Source: CAVRQM01 sp965246915 (GTDB taxonomy: Bacteria; Pseudomonadota; Alphaproteobacteria; Acetobacterales; Acetobacteraceae). From it: a DNA stretch of 64,000 nt. A program made the position numbers and the translations under genes. A model generated the notes under the pieces. It did no database searches and had not been told where the DNA came from. It worked only from the letters and a program-made list of their open reading frames with translations. The stretch is taken from NCBI GenBank assembly GCA_965246915.1, contig CBDFGB010000022.1:1-64000 (forward strand), given 5' to 3'. Shown here one piece after another: positions 40,606-49,996 of this stretch (the first letter of the stretch is position 1; each line of letters opens with the position of its first letter).

Positions 40606-43431
40606 ATGGATCAAGACGCCACCCTGGCCGCCGAGCCCGATGTCGATGCGGCCGCCCTGGTGGCGGCCCTGGCCGCCCTCGGGCCTGCGGTATTGGCGTC
40701 GCGCGATGACGTGCTCGCGGCGTTTCGGCGCCACCTCGGCCGACTGCAATCGCACGTGCGCACGAGGTTCGAGGCCGGGGAACTGGGCGGGCTGCAGGCG
40801 GCGCGGCTGCTGGCCAGTCTGACCAACGGGCTGATCGCCGCATTGCACGCGCACACGCTGGCGCTGCACGTGCCCGGCGACGGGATCCCGCAGACGCTGA
40901 CGGTCGTGGCCACGGGGGGCTATGGCCGCGGTGTTCTGGCTCCGTTCAGTGACATCGACCTGCTGTTCCTGACCGCCGCCACGCCCTCTCCCCCGGTGCT
41001 CCGCGGCGTCGAGTTCATGCTGTATTTCCTTTGGGACCTCGGTTTGAAGGTCGGCCACGCGACACGCTCGCTCGACGATTGTCTGACCGAGGCGAGTGGC
41101 GACGTCACCGTGCGGACCTCGCTTATGGATGCGCGGCTGATCGCCGGCGATGCGGCGTTGTTCGATAGTTTCGCCCAGCGGTTCCGGGTCGCATGCGATG
41201 TCGCCGGAGCCGGCCCGTATCTGGAGGCAAAGCGGGCCGAGCGCGAGATGCGGCATCATCGTTACGGCGACAGTCCCTTCGTGGTCGAGCCGAATATCAA
41301 GGAAGGCCGCGGTGGGCTGCGCGACCTGCAGACGCTGTACTGGATGGCGCATTACGTGTTCGGCATCCGCAGCCTGATGACGCTGACCGAGGCGGAAGAT
41401 GCGTCCGGCGGCCTGATTCGCACGTCGGAGGGCCGGATGGCGATGCGGTCCTGGGATTTCCTGTGGGCGCTCAGGTTCAATCTTCACTACGTCTCGGGCC
41501 GCGCCGAGGAGCGTCTGACCTTCGATCTGCAGCCGGTGGTCGGTGCGCGCATGGGCTATACCCGCCACGGCCGGCAGGACGGGGTCGAGCGCTTTATGCG
41601 CCACTACTTCCTGACGGCGCGCGACGTGACGCGGCTGACGGCGGTGCTGGAACCGGCGCTTCTGCGCGCCGCCATGGGCCCACCGGCGATCGCCGCCGAG
41701 ACGGACATGGACTTGATCGAAGCCGGGTTCGTGTTGGCCGACGGTCGGCTGCTGGAGGCACCCGGTCGGCATTTCCACGACGCGCCGATCCAGATGTTCC
41801 GACTGCTGCGGACCGCCCGCGACCGTGCGCTCGAGCTGCATCCGTTGGCGATCCGCGCCCTTATTCATAACGAGCGGCGGGCCACGCTGCTGCGTGACGA
41901 CCCCGAGGCCGCGGAGATCTTCCTCGACTTGCTGTGCGGCCGGGATGCCGAACACAACAGGGCCGACGGCGCGACCTGGTTGCACGTGCTGAACGAAACA
42001 GGATTGCTCGGGCGGTACCTTCCGGATTGGGCGCGCATCGTGGGCCAGATGCAGTTCGACACCTATCATGTTTTCACGGTCGACGAGCATACGATCGAAG
42101 CGGTACGAGTGCTCAACATGCTGGAGCGCGGCGAACTGAGCGATGTCGCGCCAGTCGCCTCCGGGATCGTCGAGCAATTGCAATCCCGCCGCTCGCTGTA
42201 TGTCGCAGTGCTGTTGCACGACATCGCCAAGGGGCGGGGCGGAGACCACTCGGAACTCGGGGCCGAACTGGCGCTGGAAGTCGGCCCGGCCCTCGGCCTT
42301 TCCGCCGAGGAGACGGAGACGGTCAGCTGGCTGGTGCTGCATCACCTGCTGCTCAGCCAGACCGCGTTCAAGCGCGACATCGACGACGCGAAGACGATCC
42401 TCGACATCGCCGACACGATCCAGTCGCCCGAACGCCTTCGCCTGCTGCTCGTGCTCACGGTGGCCGACATGCGGGCGGTCTCGTCGAAAGTCTGGAACGG
42501 CTGGAAGGCCACGCTGCTCCGTGAGCTTTACGCCCGGGTGGCCGAGGTGTTGGCGGGCGGGCTGGCGACCGCGGAGCGCGACGTACGGGTGCGCGCGGCC
42601 AAGGAGGAGGCATTGGAGTTGCTCGCCGACTGGCCAGCCGCCGATCGCGAGCGGTTCACCAGCCTCGGCTACGCCGGCTACTGGCTGGGGTTCGAGCCGG
42701 AGACCCATGCGCGTCATGCACGGATCATTCGTGACGCCGAAGCGAGGCATGCGCCGCTCACGGTCGACACGATGCCGCTTCCGGCAAGGGCGGTGACCGA
42801 GGTCACCGTGTATGCCGCCGACCATGCCGGGCTGTTCAGCAAGATCGCCGGGGCGCTCGCGGTGGCCGGTGCCTCGATCGTCGATGCGCGCATCCATACG
42901 CTCACCAACGGCATGGCGCTCGATACGTTCTGGGTGCAGGACGCGGCCGGGGGGGCGTTCGATGCGCCGCATCGGTTGGCGCGCCTCTATGTCCTGGTCG
43001 AACAGGCGCTGTCGGGGCGGATCCGGCTTGCGGCCGAGATCAAGCGCACGTCGCAGGCGCTGCTGGGGCGACGGATGCGGGCAATTCACGTACCGCCGCG
43101 TGTGGTGATCGACAATCATGCGAGCAACACGCACACCGTCCTCGAGGTGAACGGCCGCGACCGGCCCGGCCTGCTGCACGACGTCACGGCGGCGATCAGC
43201 GACCAGGGGCTGCAGATCGCTTCGGCCCATGTGACGACCTACGGGGTGCGGGCGGTCGACGTGTTTTACGTCAAGGACGTGTTCGGGCTGAAGGTCGAGA
43301 ACGACCGCAAGCTCGCCACCCTGCGCGAAGCGTTGCTGATCGCACTGACCAATCCCGACGACGACGGGACGATGCCGCTGCCGAAGAAGCCGGCCCGAAG
43401 GCGCCCCGTTCCCGCCGCTGACGCCGCCTAG
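40606..43431 (+). CDS. glnD: [Protein-PII] uridylyltransferase/uridylyl-removing enzyme
   Basis: The 941-residue bifunctional glutamine sensor modifies PII proteins and so controls nitrogen assimilation. The nucleotidyltransferase domain has TGGYGRGVLAPFSDIDLLFL (about residues 103-122), with KEGRGGLRDLQTLYWMAHYV after it. The HD hydrolase domain has VLLHDIAKGRGGDHSELGAE (about 537-556). Two C-terminal ACT domains begin at VTVYAADHAGLFSKIAGALA and VLEVNGRDRPGLLHDVTAAI. The ATG at 40606 (a GTG lies one codon earlier) is the first start; the long open frame from 40156 is a mutS shadow. No PII or glnA gene is in the window. Confidence 0.97.
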   Translation: MDQDATLAAEPDVDAAALVAALAALGPAVLASRDDVLAAFRRHLGRLQSHVRTRFEAGELGGLQAARLLASLTNGLIAALHAHTLALHVPGDGIPQTLTVVATGGYGRGVLAPFSDIDLLFLTAATPSPPVLRGVEFMLYFLWDLGLKVGHATRSLDDCLTEASGDVTVRTSLMDARLIAGDAALFDSFAQRFRVACDVAGAGPYLEAKRAEREMRHHRYGDSPFVVEPNIKEGRGGLRDLQTLYWMAHYVFGIRSLMTLTEAEDASGGLIRTSEGRMAMRSWDFLWALRFNLHYVSGRAEERLTFDLQPVVGARMGYTRHGRQDGVERFMRHYFLTARDVTRLTAVLEPALLRAAMGPPAIAAETDMDLIEAGFVLADGRLLEAPGRHFHDAPIQMFRLLRTARDRALELHPLAIRALIHNERRATLLRDDPEAAEIFLDLLCGRDAEHNRADGATWLHVLNETGLLGRYLPDWARIVGQMQFDTYHVFTVDEHTIEAVRVLNMLERGELSDVAPVASGIVEQLQSRRSLYVAVLLHDIAKGRGGDHSELGAELALEVGPALGLSAEETETVSWLVLHHLLLSQTAFKRDIDDAKTILDIADTIQSPERLRLLLVLTVADMRAVSSKVWNGWKATLLRELYARVAEVLAGGLATAERDVRVRAAKEEALELLADWPAADRERFTSLGYAGYWLGFEPETHARHARIIRDAEARHAPLTVDTMPLPARAVTEVTVYAADHAGLFSKIAGALAVAGASIVDARIHTLTNGMALDTFWVQDAAGGAFDAPHRLARLYVLVEQALSGRIRLAAEIKRTSQALLGRRMRAIHVPPRVVIDNHASNTHTVLEVNGRDRPGLLHDVTAAISDQGLQIASAHVTTYGVRAVDVFYVKDVFGLKVENDRKLATLREALLIALTNPDDDGTMPLPKKPARRRPVPAADAA

Positions 43432-43516
43432 CATGCGAGATCTTTGCGGATCGGTGACTCTCCGTTAGAACCGCCCCGCCCATGACGGGGCACGCAGACG
43501 GGGACGGTGCCGCCGG

Positions 43517-44449
43517 ATGAAGATCGTCGCCTGCAACAGCAACCGACCGCTGGCCGAAGCGGTCGCCGCGTCGCTCAATATCCCGCTTACCCGCGCCTCG
43601 ATCCGCCGTTTCGCCGACATGGAGGTGTTCGTGGAAATCCACGAAAACATCCGCGGCGAGGACGTCTTCGTCATCCAGTCGACCAGCTATCCGGCCAACG
43701 ACAACCTCATGGAGCTGCTGATCACCTTGGATGCGCTGCGCCGCGCGTCGGCGCGGCGGGTGACGGCGGTGATTCCATATTTCGGCTATGCGCGGCAGGA
43801 TCGCAAATCCGGGCCGCGCACGCCGATCAGCGCGAAACTGGTTGCCAATCTGATCACCGAGGCAGGCGCGAATCGCGTTCTGACGATGGATCTGCATGCC
43901 GGCCAAATCCAGGGCTTCTTCGATATTCCAGTGGACAACATGTTTGCCGCGCCCCTGTTCACGCGCGACATCCAGGAACGCTACAACGGCCGCGACCTAA
44001 TGATCGTCAGTCCCGATGTCGGCGGCGTGCTGCGCGCCCGGCTGGTGGCGACGCGGCTGAACTGCGACCTCGCGATCATCGACAAGCGCCGCGAACGGGC
44101 CGGCGTTTCGGAGGTGATGAACGTGATCGGCGACGTGGGCAGCCGCCACTGCATTCTGATCGACGACATCGTGGATTCCGGGGGCACACTCTGCAACGCG
44201 GCGGCCGCGCTGATCGCCAACGGTGCCGCCTCGGCCAGCGTTTACTGCACGCACGGCGTCCTGTCGGGGGGGGCGGTCGCCCGCATCGCATCCTCGCCGA
44301 TCGAGACCATGACGATCACCGACAGCATCTCGGCCACCGAGGCGGTACGGCTCGCCAGCAACATCCGGCAGGCCAGCATCGCCCGCCTGCTGGCCGAGGC
44401 GATGCGGCGGATCAGCGACGAGAGCTCGGTCAGCTCACTGTTCGACTGA
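43517..44449 (+). CDS. prs: Ribose-phosphate pyrophosphokinase
   Basis: The 310-residue enzyme makes PRPP from ribose 5-phosphate and ATP for nucleotide, His and Trp synthesis. The conserved regions IPYFGYARQDRKSGPRTPIS, MDLHAGQIQGFFDIPVDNMF and the PRPP loop ILIDDIVDSGGTLCNAAAAL are intact. A C-terminal regulatory part closes the fold. The length is standard. An imperfect inverted repeat (AGCCCC at 44449-44454, GGGGCT at 44472-44477) spans the gap to the convergent GloVer gene and could serve as a shared 3-prime hairpin. Confidence 0.96.
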   Translation: MKIVACNSNRPLAEAVAASLNIPLTRASIRRFADMEVFVEIHENIRGEDVFVIQSTSYPANDNLMELLITLDALRRASARRVTAVIPYFGYARQDRKSGPRTPISAKLVANLITEAGANRVLTMDLHAGQIQGFFDIPVDNMFAAPLFTRDIQERYNGRDLMIVSPDVGGVLRARLVATRLNCDLAIIDKRRERAGVSEVMNVIGDVGSRHCILIDDIVDSGGTLCNAAAALIANGAASASVYCTHGVLSGGAVARIASSPIETMTITDSISATEAVRLASNIRQASIARLLAEAMRRISDESSVSSLFD

Positions 44450-44475
44450 GCCCCTGCACGCGCGTCAGGCCGGGG

Positions 44476-45765
44476 CTACGGCGCGATGCGAAAGACTGCT
44501 CCTCCCGTGCTCGAACCGTCCGCGCGCGGGCTCCCCGACGCCATGGACGTATACAGAGCGCCAGCCGGATCACGGACGAGCAGGCCGTTCGGATCCGTCT
44601 GATAACGTTGCGAGGTGACGGCAATCTGGGCGTAGGCCCAGGGCGACAGGCCATCGGCGGGCGGATCGAGGCGAAAGACGATCCCACCGTAGGACGCTCT
44701 GCTTGCGCCGACCAGCCGGCGGGCCGTGGCACCGTAGATCGATCCCGAGTTGTCGATGCGCGACAGCGTCGTCGGGTAGTCGCCGTCCTGCCCGCCGAAG
44801 GTGTGCAGCACCGTCTCGGTCCAGGCTGTTTTTCCGGGCGCGGGCGGCCGCAGTCGGAACACCTCGCCCGAGCCCGGATAGACCCTGCTGCCGTAGAAAT
44901 CGCCAGCGGGGCCGCGTAACAGCGACGTATAGCCGAGCTTCCGGCAACTAAACGAATATAGAACGGTGAACGACCACGCGGTCCCTGTGGCTGGCGGTGT
45001 CAACCTGTAGAAATGAGGGCACTGGGTCAGGCCATCGCCGTCGGTAATGCCATAGAGCGCGCCGGCGGGGTCGAATGTGAGCGTCGTGCCCACCTGCCCA
45101 CCGGGGCCGCCCGTCGTGAAGCCATGGAGGATGGTGAACGTCCAGGCGCCTTGTCCTGTCGGCGACCGCGCCAGCTTGAAAACCGTGCCACGCCACGGGT
45201 CAGCGCTGTCTCGGTACCTTGCGACGCCGTAGAGCGCCCCCGAAGCGTCCGCGATGAGAGTTCCATAGGGGAAGGCGCCGTCCGGACCGGCGACGAAGGC
45301 GTGCAGGATGGTTTTGGTCCAGAAATACTGTCCTGGTCCTGGCGGCGCGAGTTGAAAGACCGTTCCAAATGTGGCCTCACCGCCCGACGATCCGCCCTGC
45401 TCCGAGACGCCGTAGGCGTTTCCGGATGCGTCGAACAGCAGCGGACCGTTCGGGTTTTCCCCGTCCAGCTGGTTTTGGAAGACGTAAAGCCTGGTCTCCG
45501 TCCAGCTCTGCTGTCCGGCCTTGGGCGGCGTGAGCTTATAAGCGACGCCGGCGCCGACCCCGCCGTAGTAGGTCGTGCCGTAGAGCGCCCAGTCCGCCGA
45601 ATCGGCGCTGGTCTGGTGGCCTGTCACCGCGTTCGGGCTCGACCCTCCGGCAAGTCCCATGAAGCTATGGACGAAGCGGATGCGGTCATCGGCGCGCGTC
45701 GGGACCGCCGACCACAGCAACAGCGATATGACGACGAGACAGACCTTGCCGTTCTGGAAAGCCAC
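44476..45765 (-). CDS. Secreted GloVer tandem-repeat protein, copy 3
   Basis: The 429-residue protein resembles the pair at 11.8-14.3 kb. It has a signal peptide (LVVISLLLWSAVPTRA, then ADDRIRFVHSF) and blocks such as GVAYKLTPPKAGQQSWTETR, GTVFQLAPPGPG, DASGALYGVARY, VFRLRPPAPG and GIVFRLDPPADG. The GTG at 45765 is chosen for its GGGGGGA site and the signal peptide; the open frame beyond it is a shadow of the phosphatase gene. It is more diverged than the tandem pair is internally. It converges on prs and diverges from the histidine phosphatase gene. The function is unknown. Confidence 0.8.
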   Translation of the reverse strand: MAFQNGKVCLVVISLLLWSAVPTRADDRIRFVHSFMGLAGGSSPNAVTGHQTSADSADWALYGTTYYGGVGAGVAYKLTPPKAGQQSWTETRLYVFQNQLDGENPNGPLLFDASGNAYGVSEQGGSSGGEATFGTVFQLAPPGPGQYFWTKTILHAFVAGPDGAFPYGTLIADASGALYGVARYRDSADPWRGTVFKLARSPTGQGAWTFTILHGFTTGGPGGQVGTTLTFDPAGALYGITDGDGLTQCPHFYRLTPPATGTAWSFTVLYSFSCRKLGYTSLLRGPAGDFYGSRVYPGSGEVFRLRPPAPGKTAWTETVLHTFGGQDGDYPTTLSRIDNSGSIYGATARRLVGASRASYGGIVFRLDPPADGLSPWAYAQIAVTSQRYQTDPNGLLVRDPAGALYTSMASGSPRADGSSTGGAVFRIAP

Positions 45766-45924
45766 GTTGAGTTCCCCCCGGATTGCCCTCGGCGACGATA
45801 GCCATTCCTTGCCAGAAACGGGAACCTCGACCGCGCCGGCGCGCGCAATCGTCAGTACGCCGCGACGCGCCACGGCGCGGCGGGACCCGTTGACAAGGTG
45901 CCGCGGCCCGATGACATCGACCCG

Positions 45925-46494
45925 ATGAATTTGACACAGATGCAGTTCTGGTTCCTGCGGCACGGCGAGACCGACTGGAATGCGCGTGGCCTCAGTCAAG
46001 GCAATGTCGAGGTGCCGCTGAACGCCACCGGCATCGCCCAGGCGCATGCGGCGACGGCGATGCTGGTTGGGCGGGGCATTCGCAGCATCGTCGTCTCGCC
46101 AATGTCGCGGGCGCGCGACACGGCGGACATTGTGGCGGCCGCGCTCGGCCTGCCGGTCGAGACGGAGCCGGAACTGCGCGAGGTGGCGTTCGGGGTGCAG
46201 GAAGGCCAGCCCATGGCCGCCTGGTTCGACGACTGGGTCGAGGGCACGCTCACCCCCGAGGGCGCGGAGAGCTTCATCGCGCTGCGGGACCGGGCGACCG
46301 CCGCGGTCAATCGCGCGCTGACACGGACCGCGCCGGTGCTGATCGTCGCCCATGGTGCCGTCTTCCGTGCGTTGCGGGCAGAGATGGGATTGCCGCCCAA
46401 CGTGCGGATGGCCAACGCGCAGCCGACGCTGTGCTCGCCGGGCAGCCCCTGGACGCTGGAGCCGGCGGAGTTGCTGCCTGCCGCCAGCGCCTGA
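45925..46494 (+). CDS. Histidine phosphatase family protein
   Basis: The 189-residue phosphoglycerate-mutase-like protein has the catalytic motif FWFLRHGETDWNARGLSQG (His at about residue 12) and a later SPMSRARDTADIVAAALGLP. The second His is in VLIVAHGAVFRALRAEMGLP. It is a probable phosphatase; the substrate is unknown. The ATG at 45925 is preferred; a GTG at 45898 is in frame. The gap of 159 bases to the divergent GloVer gene must hold both promoters. It ends ten bases before the convergent methyltransferase-like gene. Confidence 0.85.
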   Translation: MNLTQMQFWFLRHGETDWNARGLSQGNVEVPLNATGIAQAHAATAMLVGRGIRSIVVSPMSRARDTADIVAAALGLPVETEPELREVAFGVQEGQPMAAWFDDWVEGTLTPEGAESFIALRDRATAAVNRALTRTAPVLIVAHGAVFRALRAEMGLPPNVRMANAQPTLCSPGSPWTLEPAELLPAASA

Positions 46495-46503
46495 CCCGGT
46501 TCG

Positions 46504-47088
46504 TCACGCGACCGCTTTTAGTATGAAGATCGGCCCGAGATAGCCGAGTTCCCTAGACCAGGGATGCATCACGTCCGCGCGCGCGAAGCCGGCGTCATGG
46601 GCGGCGTCGAGCACGTCCCATCCTGGTCGGCCGGCGGTGCCCGCCCGCGCCTCGGGATCGAAATTCATCGCCGCCAGCAGCACGCCGCCCGGCACGAGCA
46701 GGCGCCGCGCCGTCTCCAGCGCCTGCCACGACAGTTGGGCATCGACGATTGCGACATCCGCGGGCTCGCCCAGCGCCGCGCCGCCAGACAGCGCCGTCAG
46801 CCGCCCGACGAGCGCCTCAGATACGCCGGTGAGCAACAGCCGCGACCAGCCGCAGAGCCCGGCCTCGGCGACCGCCGCGTGAATCAGCGCTCGATCCGCC
46901 GGCGACAGACGATCGGCGCAGTCACAGGTGCCCGCCACGAATTTCGTCGGCCGCAAACAGGGGACACAGCTTCCGATACGCGGTGGCGCGGCCTCGGCGT
47001 GGCGGCGATCCGCTTCCGTCACGGCATGGCGGCCGCGCCACGCCACGTAATCCATGAACGAGGCGAACCGTTCGGCTGGAAATGTCAC
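46504..47088 (-). CDS. Methyltransferase-like protein with N-terminal Cys motif
   Basis: The 194-residue protein carries CVPC and CDC motifs (about residues 40-55) that could form a small zinc site. A degenerate class I methyltransferase-like Rossmann domain follows: the glycine-rich loop is replaced by LLLTGVSEALVGRL, while ADVAIVDAQLSWQALETARR and LLVPGGVLLAAMNF resemble motifs IV-VI. The ending SRELGYLGPIFILKAV is typical of methyltransferases in surface-glycan loci. With motif I missing, catalysis is doubtful. The GTG at 47088 overlaps the stop of the next upstream gene (ATGTGA), so the two are translationally coupled. Confidence 0.55.
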   Translation of the reverse strand: MTFPAERFASFMDYVAWRGRHAVTEADRRHAEAAPPRIGSCVPCLRPTKFVAGTCDCADRLSPADRALIHAAVAEAGLCGWSRLLLTGVSEALVGRLTALSGGAALGEPADVAIVDAQLSWQALETARRLLVPGGVLLAAMNFDPEARAGTAGRPGWDVLDAAHDAGFARADVMHPWSRELGYLGPIFILKAVA

Positions 47089-47582
47089 ATGACCGCTCCG
47101 GACAGCGCGCGAGACAGGCCGCGCAGCGCCTCGCGCACGGTCTCGGCCGGCGGTCTGGGCGGGCGGCGGCAGACGTTTTCCAGTGCCTGCGAAAGACTCG
47201 AAAGTTCGCCTGCGAGCGCTCGCTCCCGCTCGAGTGGTCGGGGTGGGCGGCCAGGCCTGATCAGCAGGCGCTGAGCGAAGCCGCGTCGTGCGCCTTTCAC
47301 CCGCGCCCAGACCAGCAGCTCCGGCCACGGCGGCAGGCAGTCGGGCGGCAGGGCGATCCGGAAGCCATGGCCGGTGTCGTCGAACCCGCGCTCCGCCAGG
47401 TCGTCGCGTGGCGTCCGGGCCGGTGACGTTGCGGCCAGTCGGTCCTCGACAAGAATCTCCACGAAACATCGGAGGCGGTCGCGCCGGGGATCGCCACAGA
47501 ACCCGTCCACCAGGCCGTCCGCGGCGACGGAGAAGTCGCCGACGAAGCCGATGCAGGATTGTTCGAAGGCGGGCAAACTCAT
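47085..47582 (-). CDS. Small protein with a glycan-locus-type domain
   Basis: The function is unknown. The 165 residues contain VDGFCGDPRRDRLRCFVEIL and the motif DLAERGFDDTGHGFRIALPP. From memory these match a small beta-rich module (roughly DL...AGIGDGxHGF) that recurs inside glycosyltransferases and other surface-polysaccharide proteins of Acetobacteraceae. Here it stands alone with a helical Arg-rich tail. The ATG at 47582 gives SLPAFEQSCIGFVGDFSVAA. It is divergent from the double glycosyltransferase (42-base gap) and overlaps the methyltransferase-like gene, supporting a shared role in glycan assembly. Confidence 0.5.
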   Translation of the reverse strand: MSLPAFEQSCIGFVGDFSVAADGLVDGFCGDPRRDRLRCFVEILVEDRLAATSPARTPRDDLAERGFDDTGHGFRIALPPDCLPPWPELLVWARVKGARRGFAQRLLIRPGRPPRPLERERALAGELSSLSQALENVCRRPPRPPAETVREALRGLSRALSGAVM

Positions 47583-47624
47583 GGGACGCAGTGTAGTGTC
47601 GCGCCGCATGGACGTGGAGACGGC

Positions 47625-49994
47625 ATGATCGCGGGGCGTCCCGGCGAGGCGTTGGTGGAGCGCCTTCTCGCGCTCGACGCCGAGGCGGTGGCGCTGCGTG
47701 GTGAGCTGGCGCGGCGGCGGGACGCGTCCGCGGCGCAGCGAATTGGCCCGCCCGCGCGCGGCGGGATCGCTCGTCACGCCTGGCCGCTTGCCGACGATCC
47801 GGACCGCTCGCCCGAGACGCTGGAGGCGTACGATCGGCGGCCCGACGATGCGGCCATCGTGGCCGCGCGGGACGGGGCCGCGTTCCTGGCGCGACTGGAC
47901 CCGCCCGGTGGCATTCGCGCGGGTGCGTCGTCGTTGCGGGATCTCGCGCGACCGGTCGCGCGATCGCCGGAGATATCGGTGATCGTGCCGGTGCACGGGC
48001 AGCTCGCGTGGACGCTGAATTGTCTGGACGGGCTGCTGCGGCACGCGAGCCGGCGACACTTCGAGATCATCGTTATCGACGACGACTCGCCCGACGAGAC
48101 CGGGACGATCCTCGGCGAACTCGCCGACGCCATCCCGGCGCTGCGTCTGTTGCGGCAGGTGGCGAATACCGGGTTCGTGGCCGCATGCAACGCGGGGGCG
48201 GACGCCGCGCGTGGCGCGATGCTCGTATTTCTCAACAACGATACGCGCGTCGCGCTCGGCTGGCTCGACGCGCTTGCCGACAGTTTCAAGCTATTCCCGA
48301 ATGCCGGTCTGATCGGCTCGAAGCTGTTGTACGCGGATGGCACGCTGCAGGAGGCGGGGGCGATCATCTGGCGCGACGGCTCGGCGTGGAACGTGGGACG
48401 CGGCGAGGAGTCGAACAATCCCTCGCACTGTCACGCACGGCGCGCGGACTACATCTCCGGCGCGTCGATCGCGATTCCGGCCGCGCTGTGGCGGACCCTT
48501 GGTGGTTTCGACGAGACGTTCGCGCCGGCCTATGGCGAGGACGCTGATCTGGCCATGCGGGTGCGCGCAACGGGGCGGGACGTGTGGTTCCAGCCCGCGA
48601 GTCTCGTCGTTCACTACGAGGGCCGAACGGGTGGAACCGATACCGCGCGTGGGGCAAAGTCGCATCAGGTTGCGAACCTGAAGAAATTGTTCTTGCGCTG
48701 GCGCGAACGGCTGGCCGATCACGGCCGGCCTGGCAGCGAAATCTACGTCGAGCGCGAGCGTCGCGTGCTGCGTCGCGCGCTGGTGGTGGACGCGACGACG
48801 CCGACGCCGAAACAGGATGCCGGGTCTGGGGTGACCGTCGAGTCGATCCGGCTTCTGCAGGCGCTCGGCTACAAGGTGCATTTCGTGCCGCAGGACAATT
48901 TCTTGTTCGACCCGGAACACACAACCGCTTTGCAGCGCGTCGGCGTCGAGTGCGGCTATGCGCCGTTCGATCTGGGGTTCGACGACTACATCGCGCGGCA
49001 CGGCGCGTTGTTCGACGTGGTGATGGTCTTTCGACCGCAGATTTTTGCGCGGATCGAGGACGCGCTGCGACGACATGCGCCACAGGCGGCCTTGGTGTTC
49101 AGCAACGCCGATCTGCATTTTCTCCGAACCGAACGGCAGGCGGCGCTGTCGGGAACACCCGTCGATGCGCGTGCGCGCGCGGAGGAATTGGCGCTGATCA
49201 CCCGCGCGCCGGTGACGATGACCCTGTCGACGTTCGAGCGGGACCTCATACGCCGCGAAGCGCCGGGCGCGCGGGTGGTTCTGCAGCCGTTTCCGTGTGC
49301 CGTCGTGGGGACGCGTGCCGCCTTCGACACGCGGCGGGACTTCGTGTTCCTCGGCGGTTACGGCCATCCGCCGAACGTCGATGCGGCGGTGCACTTCGTC
49401 CGCGACATTTTCCCACTGATCCGCCGCGTTCTGCCGGAGGCGCGTATCGTTTTGGCGGGCGCCAATCCGGATGACGAGGTTCGCGATCTGACCGGCCCGC
49501 ATGTGGAGGTCACGGGGATGATCGACGATCTGGCCCCGTTGTTCGATGCGGCAAAGGTATTCGTCTGTCCGTTGCGCGTGGGGGCCGGCGTGAAGGGCAA
49601 GGTGGTCGCCGCGATGGCGCATGGTTTGCCAGTGGTCGCCACGCCCTTCGGCGCGGAAGGCATGGAGATCGTGAACGGCGAGCATCTGTTGGTCGCGGAC
49701 GGAACGGCGGCGTTCGCGGCGGCGTGCGTGCGGTTGTATCGCGATTCGGCGTTATGGACGGCGCTCGCGGCGGCGGGACTGGCCTATGTCGCGCGGGCTT
49801 GCTCCACGCAGGCCGGGGTGCAAGCGTTGTCCGAGGCGATTGACGTCGCGCTACAGAGGCAGTTGGGATTGGAAGCGGTCACGTCAAAGACGCTCCAACC
49901 CACGTTCCCGCGGAATGACAAAGCTCACCAATCTTCAGCCTCCCGTCTCTCGACGGCTGAGGGACTGGCTTGCCAACCACGTCCAAGCGGTTGA
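47625..49994 (+). CDS. Two-domain glycosyltransferase (GT2-GT4 fusion)
   Basis: The 789-residue protein has an N-terminal helical segment and then a GT2 (GT-A) domain at about residues 115-340: ISVIVPVHGQLAWTLNCLDG, IVIDDDSPDETG, FLNNDTRVALGWLDAL and YGEDADLAMRVRATGRDVWF. A central region (about 385-560) leads to a GT4-like GT-B C-terminal half (FLGGYGHPPNVDAAVHFVRD, VFVCPLRVGAGVKGKVVAAM, PVVATPFGAEGMEI). It probably adds two sugars to a surface polysaccharide or rhamnan-like chain. The ATG at 47625 follows GGAG. The last ~30 residues look non-conserved, as if read through a hairpin region. It converges on tldD with two bases between. Confidence 0.82.
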   Translation: MIAGRPGEALVERLLALDAEAVALRGELARRRDASAAQRIGPPARGGIARHAWPLADDPDRSPETLEAYDRRPDDAAIVAARDGAAFLARLDPPGGIRAGASSLRDLARPVARSPEISVIVPVHGQLAWTLNCLDGLLRHASRRHFEIIVIDDDSPDETGTILGELADAIPALRLLRQVANTGFVAACNAGADAARGAMLVFLNNDTRVALGWLDALADSFKLFPNAGLIGSKLLYADGTLQEAGAIIWRDGSAWNVGRGEESNNPSHCHARRADYISGASIAIPAALWRTLGGFDETFAPAYGEDADLAMRVRATGRDVWFQPASLVVHYEGRTGGTDTARGAKSHQVANLKKLFLRWRERLADHGRPGSEIYVERERRVLRRALVVDATTPTPKQDAGSGVTVESIRLLQALGYKVHFVPQDNFLFDPEHTTALQRVGVECGYAPFDLGFDDYIARHGALFDVVMVFRPQIFARIEDALRRHAPQAALVFSNADLHFLRTERQAALSGTPVDARARAEELALITRAPVTMTLSTFERDLIRREAPGARVVLQPFPCAVVGTRAAFDTRRDFVFLGGYGHPPNVDAAVHFVRDIFPLIRRVLPEARIVLAGANPDDEVRDLTGPHVEVTGMIDDLAPLFDAAKVFVCPLRVGAGVKGKVVAAMAHGLPVVATPFGAEGMEIVNGEHLLVADGTAAFAAACVRLYRDSALWTALAAAGLAYVARACSTQAGVQALSEAIDVALQRQLGLEAVTSKTLQPTFPRNDKAHQSSASRLSTAEGLACQPRPSG

Positions 49995-49996
49995 GG

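Noticed and set aside
40546..43434. 962-codon minus-strand open frame opposite glnD
   Set aside because: Mirror frame of a well-supported glnD; His/Arg/Gly/Gln-rich and without domain features.
44449..44477. Bidirectional terminator between prs and the third GloVer gene
   Set aside because: Complementary arms exist (AGCCCC/GGGGCT), but there is no T tract on either strand, so it is only mentioned under prs.
45890..45895. TTGACA as a -35 element for the histidine phosphatase gene
   Set aside because: No acceptable -10 hexamer lies at 16-18 bases, and it would start transcription at or beyond the chosen start codon.
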